A DNA stretch of 64,000 nucleotides from Eucommia ulmoides (Eukaryota; Streptophyta; Magnoliopsida; Garryales; Eucommiaceae). Each line of letters starts with the position of its first letter. Position 1 is the stretch's first letter. The DNA is taken from assembly GCA_016647705.1 (NCBI GenBank), contig CM028327.1, forward strand, positions 11,606,365 to 11,670,364, in the 5' to 3' direction. The notes beneath the pieces are model-generated. The model worked only from the letters and a program-made list of their open reading frames with translations, was not told the DNA's origin and searched no databases. The position numbers and the translations under genes were made by a program. Positions 35,328-46,559 of the stretch are shown in pieces.

Positions 35328-36589
35328 AGCCCTGCTGATTCTGAACGTTGAAAGGCCCATTTAGTTGATTTGCTGAATCCAGATTTCCGGAGCTAAAACT
35401 TGTACGGTTTTCCCTTGCTTCTGCAGTAACCACTTGTGAAATGGATCCTTTGCTTCTCCGGTATCCGGAGATGGCAATAATACATTGTGTTGTAGCCGAC
35501 CCTATTTAAGTGAGATAAAGGCTTACTTCTTGTAGTATTGCTGTGTAGGCATTTTTCATGAAAATTTGAAGTTAAATCCATGTTTTCAATCTCGGACATT
35601 ATTTGCTTAGGTTTATTTCTGTGCGTCTTTGTTTGAATAATAATATTATCTATTTTTAATGAAGTTATTATGCAAAAATTGTCTAGATATTTATTTTCAA
35701 TTTGATTACACAATCCTAAAAAAGGGAAAGTACTCCAAATTAACACATTTGGTGGGGGGTTTTTTTTTTTTATTTGTTTATGGTAAGATGTGTTCGGATC
35801 AGTTTATGCGTATTTCGACTAATTATCTCACTAAACAATTTTAAGGTTGATTTTCATACATCAGTCTAGTGCATTCAGGATTAAATTCAAGATTTAATTT
35901 TCGGTATACTCCCAAGAAAGTCAAATACTGGTTGATAAGAAAATGGATACTTCTTCTTTCCAATCGGACTAACACTTCCTAGATAACCTTTGGTATTTTA
36001 TACTGTATCCAGAAAGTATTCCATGTCAAAAATCAAATCAAAATGCTAGTGATATTGAAACGTTACTGCTAGAAGCATTTTAATGCGCTCTGTCGGAAAT
36101 CATTAAGATTGTAATGTTTTTTGAAATATTTCTAAAAAAGAAAGTTGATTTGATTAAAAAAAAAAGTAGGAAAATTTATTGTTTAGTGATAAATTATAAA
36201 AAAGACATTGACTATAATTAAGTCTAAAATTCTCAAAGAAAATATTAAAAAATTTATTTCTCTGTTTATTCTTATTTATAAAATGTGTCATTCTCATAAT
36301 TGCACGAATATTTACTCAATATTTTAGAACAATATTTTTAGCTCACTCAATTCCATGTTTGCTCAAATTTTACTCAAATATTCTATGTGAATATTCATTT
36401 AATATTTCAAATATTCTATATGAATGTTCATTCATTATTTTAAAATACTATTTTAATTCACTCAAATTCATATTCACTTAATGTTTACTAAAAAAATTAT
36501 GAACAATAGTTCACTCAAAATCCACTTAATAAAAATAGTTTACATATCTGTGTCAACATTCACGTATCGTATTCAAGCCTAGAAATGAG
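35328..36589. other. Downstream of FTA, no gene supported
   Basis: Contains the presumed FTA 3' UTR. The 36290-36560 stretch repeats TTCACTCAA/ATATTC motifs. No convincing poly(A) signal could be singled out. Confidence 0.45.
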
Positions 36590-36999
36590 ATGTAACATAT
36601 TAACATTCACGCAAATCAAGAGTTAACAAATGCGTGAATATTTTACAAGAAATCTACAAAAATTAACACGAATATTCAGAGATCTAAAATTTCATAATCT
36701 CAAAATTTTCAAATATGATATAGATGGAACGGTGCACGGTGACCATGGAGAACGGCAAACACAACGGCGAACGACGATTTCTAGATATGGAATTTCCATA
36801 TCTGAAATTCTTAGATCTGGAAATCCAGATTTGAGAGAGAGAGAGAGAGCACGACAAACCCAACGAATGACGATGCGAAAGGAGAAGAACGGCGGAGCAG
36901 AACGGTTTGGCGAATGAAGAAGAACGGCGTACAACGATTAAGCGAACGGAGAAGAATGGTGCGGAGCGGAGCAGATCTGGATCTCTCTCACTGGAATGA

Positions 37000-37044
<45 letters not shown>

Positions 37045-37330
37045 ACGAGTAGAGGAAGACAAATGATGAAGAGGTTTGACAAATTGAGTCCATTTGTTCT
37101 AATGAAAGCCATTGATTTTGCCTATGCAACAGTGAATACACTTCTCTAGAAAGTTGCGGATGAGAGAGAGGCATACGACTGATGTGGGATTAGGTCAGGG
37201 TTTCTCAATTAAATTGGTATAATTGCTTGTTCACATAATTAGTCAACGGTTAAAAGAATATACACTAACGATATTTCACAAAAATATTATATTATAATAT
37301 AATTATTTAAAAATATTTTTTTCTAGACAA
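36590..37330 (-). repeat. Unclassified repeat family, copy 1
   Basis: Shares with 56740-57540 the blocks CTACAAAAATTAACA.GAA, ATTCAGAGATCT, GAGAGAGAGA.CACGACAAAC and, at the far end, ACTATACACTAAC.T.TTTCACAAAA-type sequence. Purine-rich, with GAACGGCG-type words and a (GT)n(GA)n tract. No protein domain recognised on either strand. Confidence 0.6.
37001..37044 (+). repeat. Compound microsatellite (GT)10(GA)12
   Basis: Uninterrupted GT run joined to a GA run. It produces the Ser/Leu- and His/Thr-rich ORFs on the - strand. Confidence 0.97.
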
Positions 37331-37743
37331 ATTTGGTTATTAAATAAAAACCTTTAAAAAAGTATTCCTACTTGAAAATAAAAGTGAAGTAAAAGGAATT
37401 TTTGGAATTAGCCCAAAATTTTGAAAGAAAATTGAAATGGCCACAATCCCAATTTTCTTATTTACAAAACATTATTTAAAAAGAAAAAATTTAAAAATCA
37501 ATTATTATAATAAAAATGTCAAAACTACTCTTAATAAAAACTAAAATTTTCCTAAAAACTAAAACTACACTCTCTCTCTCCATTTGGGCGGCAACGTCCC
37601 AAATCTTGGTCGTCGCTCTCTGTGTATTTGGGTGATTTTTTTATTTATTTTTTATTATGTTATCTTGTTGCGTGTATATTGACACTTACTGAAATTGCTT
37701 GCAATCTATAACATGTAATTTGAGGGAGCAATGAATTGCCTAA
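37331..37743. other. AT-rich spacer without gene
   Basis: Only short A/T runs and a CTCTCTCTCTC tract near 37570 are seen. Confidence 0.5.
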
Positions 37744-38455
37744 GGTGGCGTTTGGTCAGTGTTCCCACTTTTTTGAATCCAACTGGAATGGGTTGGGTTG
37801 AATTGAATTGGGTTGGGTTGAGAATTTTGGGAATAGAATTACGTTTGGTAACGACAATTTTTATTTTGTGCTGAGAACAGAATGTGTTTGGTAACGATTT
37901 TATCCTAAAACTAATTTTTTTTTTTTTTTAATTTTTTTTTTGTTTGGTGGCGGCCAGCCGCTGCCGCCGGCGGAGGTGGCCGGCGACGGTCGCCGGAGGC
38001 AGTGGAAGGACACCGGAGATGGCCGGAGACGGTGGACGATCGCCGGACGGGGGAGGCGGCGGCCGGCGATGGTCGCCGGAGGTAACTGCCGGCAGCGGAA
38101 GGTCGCCGGAGACGGCGGTCGGTCGCCAGAAGGTCGCCGGCCGGCGGCGGCGGCGGCGGCCGGCGATGGTCGCCGGACGGTGGCCGGCGACGGCAGGCAG
38201 CGGCGGGTGGTGGTGGTCGACCGACAGATGAAGTCGAAAGTTGAGAACTTTGAGTTGAGTTTTTTGGGCACAAAAATAAACAACTTTTTTTTGTTTCTGG
38301 TTTCTTTAAGATTTTGAGAATCAATTCCTATTTTTTGGGTTGGGTTAGGTTGGGTTTTGTGCGTTGCCAAACGCATTCCCAACAATCAATCCCTAAATTT
38401 TTGGGTTGGGTTGGGTTGGGTTGGGTTTGGTTGAGAATACTAACCAAACGGGGCC
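37744..38455. mobile_element. PIF/Harbinger-like element with GC-rich core, 712 bp
   Basis: TAA is duplicated at 37741-37743 and 38456-38458. Ends GGTGGCGTTTGGTCAG and, inverted, GGCCCCGTTTGGTTAG. Both subterminal parts repeat GGGTTGGGTTG. The core (37945-38230) is very GC-rich, built on the palindromic words CGCCGGCG, GGTCGCCGGA and GGCCGGCGA in both orientations. It is open in several frames on both strands, which reflects composition rather than coding. The element ends 59 bp beyond the PMEI stop codon. Confidence 0.7.
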
Positions 38456-38514
38456 TAAGTTATTTACGCCATTGATGAACACAAACCAACCTAGAAAAAA
38501 AAAAGTATAATTAT

Positions 38515-39063
38515 TCAGTGCAATTTCCCCTGAATCACAGTCATGATCCCCAGCGCAATCGCCGTCAACTGAAACGTATCGTTGTTCCTCTTCGTCAGCG
38601 GCGACACCACTCCTTCCCTCTCACTGAACCCGTCCTCGCACGTCACCGCCGCATCCATGACGGCGCTCAACTCCACATTCGCGTCGACGAATCGCTTCTC
38701 ATTGTACCTCCTCATCGCCAATTTAACCGAATCAATCCCGTCAGAGTACAACTCCAAGCAATCGCTCAGACACGCCTTCACGTACCGATCGAGTTTCCGA
38801 TGGCGCATCAGCTGTTCGATAAAACATCTGGTGTCGGTGAGGTTGTACCGCGCCAAATGGATCGAGATTGAACAGAGACCGCGGAGGCTCGCGCAACCGC
38901 TCGCCGGCGCCAACTGGAGAGAGGCGGTGCAGTAGTCGGAGACGATTGTGGGGTCGCCGTGAGCGATGGATTTGCAGGTTTGGCGGATGAAGGATTGGGC
39001 GGTTGCTACAGAGAAGAAGAAGAAGAAGAAGAAGAAGAAGGAGTAGTAGCAGTGGGGACTCAT
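38515..39063 (-). CDS. Invertase/pectin methylesterase inhibitor (PMEI) family protein, 182 aa
   Basis: Starts at 39063: an upstream in-frame ATG (39174) lies before the TATA box at 39104-39112 and so cannot be in the transcript. Residues 1-23 form a signal peptide with a nine-Phe run (MSPHCYYSFFF..VATAQS), sending the product to the apoplast. The PMEI fold follows: two Cys in RQTCKSIAHGDPTIVSDYC for the N-terminal hairpin, the SIHLARYN and LSDCLELYSDGID blocks, and Cys in VMDAAVTCEDGF closing the second disulfide with LSDC. Known: family members bind and block pectin methylesterase or invertase; which one cannot be read from sequence. Single exon, usual length, no breaks. Closest neighbour downstream is a Harbinger-like element. 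Confidence 0.88.
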   Translation of the reverse strand: MSPHCYYSFFFFFFFFFSVATAQSFIRQTCKSIAHGDPTIVSDYCTASLQLAPASGCASLRGLCSISIHLARYNLTDTRCFIEQLMRHRKLDRYVKACLSDCLELYSDGIDSVKLAMRRYNEKRFVDANVELSAVMDAAVTCEDGFSEREGVVSPLTKRNNDTFQLTAIALGIMTVIQGKLH

Positions 39064-39103
39064 ACTTTTCTTGTTGGGTTTGTTAAATTTGATGATTCTC
39101 TCG

Positions 39104-39112
39104 CTATTTATA
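39104..39112 (-). promoter_or_regulatory. TATA box of the PMEI gene
   Basis: The - strand reads TATAAATAG, about 41 bp before the ATG at 39063, predicting a very short leader of about 10-20 bases. It settles the choice of start codon. Confidence 0.7.
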
Positions 39113-39381
39113 CTCCCAACTTTTGAGAGGTTTGGTGCACTTCTCAATTCACCCTCTTGGGTAGATTTTGACATACGGGTGATATGTAAAATGCCATGTT
39201 GGTATGTGAAATAACAAGTTTGCCTTTATTCACAATTTATTTACTTGATATTACTTTCCAAAAATAAGTTCAACTAGGATTGTCTATGGACTTTATCCCA
39301 ATAGCGGAGTGAAGTGGCATCCCCTCGTGGCACTCATTTGTACCCCCTCCAATGCAAGGAAAGAATCAAGATAAATATTTG

Positions 39382-39824
39382 GGTAAATTATAAATTTTGT
39401 CCTCCTATTTGTAACGTGTTTTCTATATGACCTTTCAATTTTTTTCTATGCGGTCCTCCTATTTGTACACGATTTTTTATGTGGCATTTTTATAAACAAT
39501 TTGGGGTTAACTTTAATGGATTGTCATCATGTGACTTGCATATGTAGTCCTTCAAGGGCAATCTTTCAAAATTCAACATGGTTTCGGTTCTAAAGTAGGA
39601 GGAAGTTTAGAGAGAGTAGAGGAAAAAGGAAAAACAAAAATTTCTATCCTGGATGGACTGCATGTGCAATGCACATAATAAAAATCAATCAAAGTTAACC
39701 CCAATTATTTATAGAAGGGCCACAAATAAAATCGTATGCAAATAAGAGGGTCACATTGAAAAAAATAAAATTGAGAGACCACATAGAAAATACAAATAGA
39801 AATATAAAAATTGTAATTTGCCCC
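39382..39824. mobile_element. MULE-type MITE, 443 bp
   Basis: Inverted arms of about 145 bp: GGGTAAATTATAAATTTTG / GGGGCAAATTACAATTTTT, sharing TTTCTAT.TG, GACC.TCTTATTTG.A, ACGATTTT and TTGGGGTTAACTTT. The 8-bp flank AAATATTT is perfect on both sides (39374-39381, 39825-39832). No ORF. Lies about 320 bp upstream of the PMEI start. Confidence 0.8.
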
Positions 39825-40230
39825 AAATATTTTCATTTCAATCATTACCGATGTCACACCATTGGCAATTTATATCAATTTAAAGAGGTGATCGAGAGGT
39901 TTATACAAAGAGGTTACCTTTTACGGTGTGATGCAGGAGTGGTCATGGGACATGTTGGACTTTAGCTAAAGTATTAAAAAAAAAAATACTAGGCCCTAGC
40001 CCAGCCCTATCCCATGATCGGACCCTACTTTTATATCCAAACCTGGCCCCACCAAAAAAAAAATCCCAAGCCCTGCCCTATATTTTTTTTTTTTAAATTA
40101 AAAAATTAAAAACGAAAAACATAAAATCAAGCCCGATCCTAAATTTGATCGAGACTGAAAATTAAAACCCAAATCCTAAAAAATAGGGTCGGACTAGGCA
40201 GGCCCCTGGGCCCATGACTACCCCTAGTGT

Positions 40231-40306
40231 GATGAGTAGAGAGACGAACTGAGGAAAGAAAATCCTCATTTGCAAGATAATAAGGGAGATAAAGAATATG
40301 ATCATG
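40231..40306 (+). repeat. Direct repeat, left copy
   Basis: GAGTAGAG..GAAC..GGAAAGAAAATCC and TTTGCAAGAT.ATAA.GG.GAGAT..GAATATGATCAT recur at 50552-50628, on the far side of the nested insertion. Much longer than any target-site duplication. Confidence 0.8.
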
Positions 40307-41447
40307 AGAGGGTGGAGGTATAATTATCAATACCATTCATGGGGATTCACTTTGTTGGCCCAAAAAGCTACTCAAGAGGAGAGTGAATTGAGTAGTTACA
40401 AAAAATTTACAATTAAACACTTAAACACAAATAATTAATTTTGCTTAGTCAATTATTATCTTAATACGCAACGGATATGTATTTAATAATAAGTGCACAC
40501 CCAAACATAATGTAAATAATAAATCAATGCAACACTCAAGAATTTATCCTAATTCAGTCAAGCTAATTTTGCTTACGTCCAGTCCCTTGAACTCCACGGA
40601 GATTCGCAATCTACTAACCTCTTAATTCATTTACCATGTAAGAATCAAACTCTTACAACTCATGATTCTTTTACTGTCTGATAGGTGTAATTTACCTATT
40701 TATTTCCAAACTGAACCTGTTAGTTTTCAAGTATGTTTATTATGTTTTATTACATTTTAATATGTTTTTATATATTTTTGTATAAATCAGGTGTGGGGGG
40801 TGAAAAAGCGTGAAAACGGATTATAAACGTTGCTAATGGTGGCAAAGAATAAGTGAGCCACATCGGATCCTCATAAATATAAGCGTCTAAGATCAGTGGT
40901 GGAATCGCGATTTGAATCTCCAATGGTGACGAATCACAATCGTTGATCCAATCTTGGGTTTCAAGCTTATTCAGATAATCATAGTTGAACTCTCCCAAGC
41001 TCTTTCCGCTCGTTTCCGGCTCCTCACGGTGGCTTTCACTAGGGCTGGCAAAACAGGTATTTACACGATGACACGACACGAGACCGACACGAAATTAGCA
41101 GGTCTAGGTATTGCTTATCAGGTATCGGGTCGTTATCGTGTCAGACCCGATAACCTGATAAGAAATAGTGCAGGTTATCAGGTTGACCTGATAACCCAAT
41201 AGGTTACACGATAAGACACGATAAGAATTTCGTGTATTCAGGTTACACGATAACCTGTGACCCAATAGGTTACACGATAACCTGTTTAATAAATTATTTT
41301 TACACCCCCCAAATTATCAAATATTACAAATTAGTACTTAATATATATAACCACATTTCTCAAACCCTAAGTCCCTAACCCACTTGATAATTCATTTCAT
41401 TTCGCCGTTGCTTGCTCTTGACTGCCGTGACTGCCGTGCTCCCTTCG

Positions 41448-41697
41448 CCACAAGACGACTCCGACGACCGTCGCTGCTCCACAAGACGACTCCGACGACC
41501 GTCGCTGCTCCACAAGACGACGCCGACGACCGTCGTTGCTCCACAAGAGTCACGAGACGACGACCGCCGCTGCTCGTTCCTTCGATTCCAGGTAGATCTG
41601 AGATTCTGAAGTCATATGTTCGATTCCAAGTACATTTGTGATCGATTCCAGGTACATTTGTGATCGATTTCAGGTACATTTGTGATCGATTCCAAAG
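41448..41697 (+). repeat. Two short tandem arrays in the hAT 5' region
   Basis: Three copies of a 33-bp unit CCACAAGACGACTCCGACGA.. (41448-41550), then three or four copies of a 25-bp unit GGTACATTTGTGATCGATTC (41590-41697). Confidence 0.9.
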
Positions 41698-42103
41698 TTG
41701 AAAATACTGAATGCTTACGAAGAGCAACACAGTGATAAACCATAAATAGCACGAAACTGACTAATTGTTCACTACGTTAACTTTGGATATCACTTTTGGG
41801 TTTTGGCCCGGCCTTTCCGGAGATACTGATTTTAGTTTGTTTTTGTTGTTCAAAATGAACTATGGAATTTGGTTGTTATGAAAATTTCACCTTCCTGTGG
41901 TTAAGACTCTTGGGTTCCAATTAATGGTGTAACGGGAAGGATGCAATGGCAGCTCCAGAAATTTGATTGAGAGGGGGCTACAGAAAAAAATAATTTGATT
42001 TAGAGAAATTTATGTATATTATTGAGGGGTTTATAATACATTTTTAGTGTCTTAATTGATTTTTTCATAAATGTTTAGGGCTAGAAGTGTTACTTTTGGA
42101 AAA

Positions 42104-42135
42104 GTGGGGGAGGGGGAGGGGGAGGGGGAGGGGTG
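42104..42135 (+). repeat. (GGGGGA)n tract, G-quadruplex-type
   Basis: Five GGGGG/GGGG runs separated by single A bases, upstream of the captured exon inside the hAT element. Confidence 0.95.
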
Positions 42136-42477
42136 GTTGAATCCACCTTCACTAAAGGGTAGAATTGTAGAGACCCTACTGGAAGGATGATGTCTTCATA
42201 GTTAAACTGCAAAATACAATATTTGCTGCCTTTGGTATTTTTTTTACTCTTATTTGCCTCTCGTGTTTTAACAAACTGATGTCTGCATATTCCCTTCCTG
42301 ATTTACAGCAAGCAAAATTTGCATTTTCGAATGTTTATATTCATTTGATGCATGATTATGCATCTTTCTAGATTTCAGATTTCTTAAAAAGAATTGTTTC
42401 TTAGGGCGAATTAAGTGGAAAAGAAATAAATAGGGTGTTTAATTTACTTTTCCTTTTATCTTTTCTGAAATTTGCAG

Positions 42478-42681
42478 ACAGAGGAAATAGTTAGATTAAA
42501 TGGAATCTACAAAAGGTTACTTTCAAATGCGGGTGTAAAACTATTTGAAGGAGAGGGAAAGATAGTTGGTGCTAATGACGTAGAAGTGACACAACTAGAT
42601 GGCACTAAATTGTGCTATTCGGCAAAACATATCCTTATTGCAACTGGCAGTAGGGCTCAACGTCCACCTATTCCTGGACAG
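42478..42681 (+). pseudogene. Captured exon of cytosolic-type glutathione reductase
   Basis: 68 codons open from [15 protein letters not shown] through [12 protein letters not shown] and [11 protein letters not shown] to [18 protein letters not shown]. Known: this is the segment of plant glutathione reductase (NADPH-dependent reduction of glutathione disulfide) between the FAD-binding and NADPH-binding domains, ending in the ATGSR..(P)IPG motif. The exon keeps a TTTGCAG acceptor and a CAG/GTAGAG donor. No other GR exon is found in the window. It lies wholly inside the hAT element and on the same strand as its transposase. No stop or shift. As a lone exon it cannot make GR; it could be spliced into a transposon transcript. 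Confidence 0.85.
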
Positions 42682-43111
42682 GTAGAGTTTCTGTTTCTGT
42701 TCACATGTGGTACAGTAATCTTTTTCTCTATTTTCATACATGATGCATTCCAATTTCTACTGGAATTTGGCAATTAACTATCCTAACCACATAACCCTTA
42801 TTTGTAGAAGTTCATAGCATGGTTTCTAAGGTGGCGTTTGATTGTTGTTTTTGTTTTTCTCTATTTTCATACAAATTGGAACAGAAACAGAAAAACAGAG
42901 GAAAAAAAGCCTTTCTGTTCTCAATTATAATTCTATTTCTATTTTTCCTTTAGCTTTTTGGAAACCCTTCCAAATTGGAAGGATTTGGATGGGAGGGAGT
43001 GTTTCCTTCCTCATCCTCCTCTTCATTTCATAATGAAACTATTTTCTATTTGGAGAGTTTTTTCTTTTTCTTTTTTTTTTAATTGAGCAAAAGGATATAG
43101 AATTATCGTAA

Positions 43112-43255
43112 GGTCGTGTTTGGTTGTAAGGAATTGGAGCTTCAGAATTGGAATTAGAAATAATTGCATACAAAAAAAAACTTGAGAATTCCCATGCAAT
43201 CATACATTTCTAATTCCAATTCGGAATCTCCAAATCCTTTCAACCAAACACTACC
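43112..43255. mobile_element. Tourist-like MITE inside the hAT element, 144 bp
   Basis: Ends GGTCGTGTTTGGTTG and, inverted, GGTAGTGTTTGGTTG; continuing arms AGGAATTGGAG/AGGATTTGGAG make it nearly a full hairpin. Flanks TAA and AAA. A similar lone end (TAAGGTGGCGTTTGATTG) lies at 42827. Confidence 0.75.
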
Positions 43256-43570
43256 AAAGAAACACATCTTGCACTTCCTGAGAGGCACTTCCTGATAGGG
43301 CTCATGTTCTTGTGCACTGCATGTCGGGGAAAAATAGGTGAGCGTTTTAACAACAAACTGAAGAAATGTTATTTAAAGGACACTTTTAATCAATTTTTAG
43401 ACTAAAGTATAGAACCAACCTGCTATTAGTGTGTTTAGACATAGAACATCGCTAGTCTTTCTACATGATATAACGTTAAATTTCTTTGAATTGGTGAGTG
43501 AAATCCGCATTGGTGATATTTTCTCCACAAATCCGTAATGTTTCTAATTATGTTTTGTAATTACATGTAG

Positions 43571-45953
43571 ATGGATACCATAGATTCAAATAATTTACCA
43601 ATAACGGTGGAAACTGAAAATGATGATGAGTCGCAAGAGGTGGAGGATAATGTCAAAAACAACACAATCGGAAAACGAAAGAGAGTGAAAAGAAGTTCAG
43701 TCTGGAGATTCTTTGTGACAATCAACGAGAAGAATCAAGATGGTAAGCAATTATGTAAGTGTAAGAAATGTGGGAAAACAATGGTCGGTGATAGCCGGTA
43801 TGGTACCGGTAACATGAACCGTCATATTAAATCATGTCCTGGAATCAATTCACAAGATGTAGGACAAATGATATTAGATCACAGTCAAAGCTCACTATCA
43901 ACTAGAAGTCGAAAAATTGATCAAGAGAAATTTCGTGAGTTGTTGATTGCCGCTATTGTCATGCATGATTTACCATTATCGTTTGTTGAGTACAAGGGCA
44001 TACGAGATTTATTATCGTATTTGAATGAGGATGTGGTTCATATCTCTAGAAATACTGCTAAGGCTGATCTTTTCAAAATGCATAAGAGAGAGAAGGTAAA
44101 AGTAAACTACATGTTTGAAAAATGCCCTGGTAGAGTTTGCTTAACCTCTGATATGTGGTCATCCCTCACTACTGATGGCTATGTATGTGTCACAGGGCAT
44201 TTTATTGATAGTGATTGGATTTTACATAAAAGGGTAGTAAGTTTTTGTTGCATGCCACCTCCACATAATGGTGTTTCTATGAGTAAGAAAGCTTATGCTT
44301 TGTTATCTGATTGGGGAATAGATAATAAACTGTTTTCTTTGACTTTGGATAATGCATCATGCAATGATGCGTTTGTGAGAATGTTGACAAGTCAATTGAA
44401 TTTGAGAAACAATCTTTTGTGCAAGGGTGTATTTTTTTCATTTAAGGTGTTGTGCCCACATTCTCAACTTGGTAGTGCAAGATGGTTTAAAAGAAATAAG
44501 TTCATGCATTGAGAAGATTCGTGAGAGTGTGAAATATATTAAAGGGTCACAGGTGAGAAAGCATAAGTTCTTAGAATGTGTGAATTTCTTGTCTTTAAAT
44601 GCTAAGAAAGGTTTACGACAAGATGTTCCTATTCGATGGAATTCAACTTACCTAATGCTTGAAAGTGCATTATATTTTCGTAGTGCATTTTGTCATTTGG
44701 AATTAAGTGACTCTAATTATAAGCATAATCCTTCTGCTTGTGAATGGGAGAAAGGAGAAAAAATTAAGAAGTTCTTGACCCTGTTTTATGATATTACTTG
44801 TCAATTTTCTGGAACGAAGTACCCTACTGCCAATTTGTATTTTCCTTCGGTTTTCATGACCTATTTGACTTTGAGAGAATACAGAAATTCCGATGATGAA
44901 TATATGGTGAATATGGCTATTAAAATGCTTGAGAAATTTGAGAAATATTGGTCGGAGTTTAGTATGATATTGGCTATTGCTGTGATCTTGGATCCTCGAT
45001 ATAAGATTCAATTTGTTGATTTTAGCTACCGAAAACTATATGGGAGTGGTTCAGTTGAGTTCTTGTGTGTCCGAGATAATTTGAATTTGCTTTTTAATGA
45101 ATATATGAAATCTTCTAAGTCTTCGGCCATATCATCCTGTCCCGACAAGTGTAGTGACCAAGGCGACCTCAATGAAAATCTTCTTAGTAAAGAAAATCGA
45201 GATGTATTGAGGGTAAGTTATTAATTTGTATTTTTTCTAAATATTTTTAATTTTTATTGATATCTTAATTTACGTTGATGTTTTTTCTAAATATTTTTAA
45301 TTATAGGAGTTCGATTCTTTTGAAAGTGGTGAATTTGGTTCGGGTGCACAAAAAACTGAATTGGAATTATACTTGGATGAACGAAGAATAGATAGAAATT
45401 CGAAATTGGATATTTTGAAATTTTGGAAAGCGAATCAATTTCGTTATCCAGAACTTTCTTCCATGGCCCGTGATGTGTTGAGCATTCCTGTGTCCACTGT
45501 TGCTTCTGAATCTGCATTTAGTATAAGTGGGAGAGTAATTGATCAACATCGAAGTTCACTCAAGCCTGAAACCGTTGAAGCTTTACTTTGTACCAAAGAT
45601 TGGTTATTTGGGGCTATGGGTAATCTTTTCTTTTTTTGGAGATTATATTTCATTTGAGTTTATATTTGTCTTACAATTATAATTTTATTAGTAATATTTT
45701 TTTTCACAAAAATTTAAATGCAGAAACTGCAAAAGTTCGATTGGACGAACTTACTGAAGACGTTTTGAATTTAGATATCAACAAAGAAGATGCGTCGGTA
45801 ATGTCGCATTCGACTCAATGCTCAAACATTATGCAGGTTTATTGATTTTTTTTCTTGCATTTTGTTACTTATAAAAAATTCATTAATTGTTGAATATTGA
45901 TATTATAAATTGTCTTTCTAAAATATTTTTTTTTTTTTGTTGTACAGGGCTAA
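43571..45953 (+). pseudogene. hAT transposase (BED zinc finger), one frameshift
   Basis: Exons inferred: 43571-45212, 45307-45619, 45724-45837, 45948-45953. BED zinc finger at residues 43-90 (SSVWRFF, C64xxC67, H85, C89); RNase H-like core with D194 in CLTSDMWSS and D260 in LTLDNASCND; RCCAHILNLVVQDGL and RWNSTYLML blocks; C-terminal hAT dimerisation domain YPELSSMARDVLSIPVSTVASESAFS. The start follows a TACATGTAG acceptor-like site, so a 5' intron is likely. Oddity: the frame breaks in a run of seven T at 44432-44438, just before RCCAH; the later exons are open. Known role: cuts and joins the element ends in the nucleus. As read, it would stop at 44512. Confidence 0.88.
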
Positions 45954-46559
45954 GGTGTTTGACAATTGGAAAGTCATTAGTTTATTATGGATCCATTGAC
46001 AATTAATTTAAGATATTCCATATTTGGTGGTGTTATGTGAATGATGTTTGTGTTGGTATTTTTGTTTTTTTTTTTTGTGTGACATTGTAAATGTAATGTT
46101 TGATTTATTTTTTGGTTTGATTTGTTTTGGTTGAAATTGTTTTTTTGTTTTTTGTTTTTTGCTTTTATAATAATTTGTTAAGATGATTTTAAATTAACAG
46201 GTTAGCAGGTCGTTAACGTGTAATGGGTTAGCAGGTCGTTAACATGTAATGGGTAGGTTAATATATAATAGAAACCTATCAGGTCTTATCGTGTCGTGTT
46301 TACCTGATAGGTTTCGTGTCATCGTGTAACACGAAAAATTATCGTGTCGTGTCGTGTCGACACGATAATTTTCGTGTCGTGTTCGTGTTTGGGTAGTCTG
46401 ACACGATAAGCTTATCGTGTCGTGTTCGTGTTTGGGTCTTATCGTGTTTCGTGTTATCGTGTCATGACCTGTTACACGACCTGTTACCTGTTTTGCCAGC
46501 CCTAGCTTTCACTGAATGTGGCTTGTTAATCTCCTAGTTCCATCGTGTCTGACTCGACC

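Larger units (their letters stand above)
41040..46504 (+). mobile_element. hAT DNA transposon, 5465 bp, with transposase and a captured exon
   Basis: Perfect 20-bp terminal inverted repeats TAGGGCTGGCAAAACAGGTA (41040-41059; inverted 46485-46504) and a perfect 8-bp duplication GCTTTCAC (41032-41039, 46505-46512), both hAT hallmarks. About 230-300 bp inside each end are crowded with ACACGATAA, CACGACACG and ACCTGATAA words in both orientations, as expected of transposase binding sites. It contains a BED/hAT transposase gene (43571-45953), an exon of glutathione reductase (42478-42681), tandem repeats and a small MITE. Clean termini argue for recent insertion. Confidence 0.93.

Noticed and set aside
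37900-38385. Overlapping long ORFs on both strands (up to 161 codons) in the GC-rich core
   Set aside because: All frames are open because of repeated CGG/GCC words; no domain, and the stretch lies inside a TAA-flanked transposon.
39064-39174. Longer PMEI reading frame starting at 39174
   Set aside because: The extra 37 codons lie across and upstream of the TATA box and would displace the signal peptide from the N-terminus.
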